DNA of 64,000 nucleotides from Pyxidicoccus parkwaysis. GTDB taxonomy: Bacteria > Myxococcota > Myxococcia > Myxococcales > Myxococcaceae. Shown one piece after another: positions 63,087 to 64,000 of the stretch (its first letter is position 1; every line of letters starts with the position of its first letter). The position numbers and the translations under genes were made by a program. The notes under the pieces are model-generated. The model worked only from the letters and a program-made list of their open reading frames with translations, did no database searches and had not been told where the DNA came from. The DNA lies in NCBI RefSeq assembly GCF_017301735.1, contig NZ_CP071090.1, positions 1,488,001-1,552,000 of the forward strand, read 5' to 3'.

Positions 63087-64000
63087 GACTTCCTCCCCGC
63101 GCCCAGCTTGGGCGCGAGCTTCTCCAGGAACAGCTTGCCCAGCGCAGCCGCATTCGCGCGTGCGTTGCGAGCGGGAATCCCCACCACCTGCTCCACGAAG
63201 CGCACGCCCACCGCGTTGTCCGTGGCCGGTCCCGCCACCACGTCCACGTCGATGCCGTACGTCTCACGCAGGTGCCGCACGCCGCCGGCGGCGCCCACCG
63301 GGTCGTTGGCGCACAGCACCCAGGCCCCCGCGAGGCTCTTCAGCTCCGCGTCCGCGAGGATGCCCTGCACGCCGTACTCACCCATGATGCCGTCGCCCGT
63401 CTCCGCGACGATGATGTCCACGTTCTCCGCCGCCAGCTCGGAGAAGAGCACCCGCGCCACGCGCGCTCCCGTGCGCGGGCCCGTGCAGACGACGCCCGCG
63501 TCGGTGAAGTCCATCACCACGTCCGCGCCGGAGTCCTGCATGCTCAGCGTGTCGCGCATCAGCGACACGCCCGTCAGCTTCGCGCCGCCCACGCGGTAGC
63601 CCGCCTGCGCCAGCGCGCGGACGATGACGCTGGCTGCGTACGTCTTGCCCGCGTTCATGCAGGTGCCGACGACGTAGATGACGGGGCACTTCACCGGGGT
63701 GGACGTGCCCTTCAGCGCGCCCGAGGTGACGTGCGCCGGCTGCCCGGTGCGCGACATCAGCTCCGGGAACTCCAGCACCTGGCCCAGGACTTCGGCCTCG
63801 AAGGGCATGCCCACGCCGGGGTTGTGCGAGGTGCACTTGCCGATGACGCCGCCCATGTTGAGCACGTTCAGCCGGTCGCCCACGGAGACGGACTCGGGCA
63901 CCACGCCCTCGTAGCCGTGCAGTGCGTTGCGGTGCCCCAGCGCGCCCACGACGATGTCGCCCGCGTGCAGGGTGACGAGGCGCCCGTGCGGGTCCTCAAG
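63083..64000 (-). CDS. DUF1611-family P-loop protein (5' end outside window)
   Basis: The frame is open to base 64000; about 305 residues are visible, starting within LEDPHGRLVTLHAGDIVVGA. A Walker A-like loop is in VVGTCMNAGKTYAA, and VAETGDGIMGEYGV and WVLCANDPVGAAGG are typical of the family. The related DgcN proteins have been reported to acetylate D-glutamate, which would fit the coupling with argC, but this member may differ. It overlaps argC by 4 bp and should be in the same operon. Confidence 0.8.
   Translation of the reverse strand, partial: LEDPHGRLVTLHAGDIVVGALGHRNALHGYEGVVPESVSVGDRLNVLNMGGVIGKCTSHNPGVGMPFEAEVLGQVLEFPELMSRTGQPAHVTSGALKGTSTPVKCPVIYVVGTCMNAGKTYAASVIVRALAQAGYRVGGAKLTGVSLMRDTLSMQDSGADVVMDFTDAGVVCTGPRTGARVARVLFSELAAENVDIIVAETGDGIMGEYGVQGILADAELKSLAGAWVLCANDPVGAAGGVRHLRETYGIDVDVVAGPATDNAVGVRFVEQVVGIPARNARANAAALGKLFLEKLAPKLGAGRKS

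Overview
The window reads as chromosomal DNA from a myxobacterium of the Myxococcaceae (Myxococcus, Corallococcus or Pyxidicoccus type). The basis is high GC with strong third-position bias, many lipobox lipoproteins with kelch, Ig-like, discoidin or Cys-rich domains, a Hanks-type protein kinase, a large Rhs protein, and above all a recognisable mrpA-mrpB-mrpC developmental locus at 25344-28809 (MrpB Asp58 and MrpC Thr21/Thr22 fall at the residue numbers known from M. xanthus). No tRNA, rRNA, CRISPR array, phage or replication origin was seen. The species cannot be fixed from the sequence alone.

Layout. 1-8443: a partial RING-domain protein, a SAM methyltransferase, an erythromycin-esterase-like lipoprotein, two overlapping small secreted proteins, a lipoprotein with two CxxCH haem motifs, and a PLP decarboxylase. 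8563-22323: a divergent MocR regulator, a gamma-carbonic anhydrase, kelch/Ig and CarboxypepD_reg-like lipoproteins, a secreted HEWGH metalloprotease, two unknown proteins, a vWA protein and a YejM-like membrane sulfatase. 22577-25164: a LysR regulator with an aromatic amino acid hydroxylase. 25344-28809: mrpC, mrpB and mrpA with a well-preserved sigma-54 control region in front of mrpC. 28836-35860: a fused MFS/spermidine-synthase-like protein, a Flp-type pilin, a TipAL-like MerR regulator with its operator, and two membrane proteins.

36160-45780 is the most accessory-looking stretch. It holds a tightly overlapped lipoprotein, beta-propeller and secreted Rhs operon, an unrecognised 212-aa protein, a deleted IS3-type element with inverted ends, a frameshifted small lipoprotein, a frameshifted second copy of the 212-aa gene and another lipoprotein. 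It resembles an Rhs effector/accessory cassette that has been duplicated and is partly decaying.

46103-58975: a HEINH putative metallopeptidase overlapping an exported partner, an amidohydrolase that has lost a metal Asp, an RlmI-like methyltransferase, a Ser/Thr kinase (Pkn14-like candidate), truA, a coiled-coil membrane protein, a 1328-aa multidomain lipoprotein and an EreA/ChaN-like lipoprotein. 59016-64000: a prolyl oligopeptidase lipoprotein and a divergent MarR regulator lying between a decayed copy of the argC 3' end and the intact argC, which overlaps a DUF1611 protein running off the right edge.
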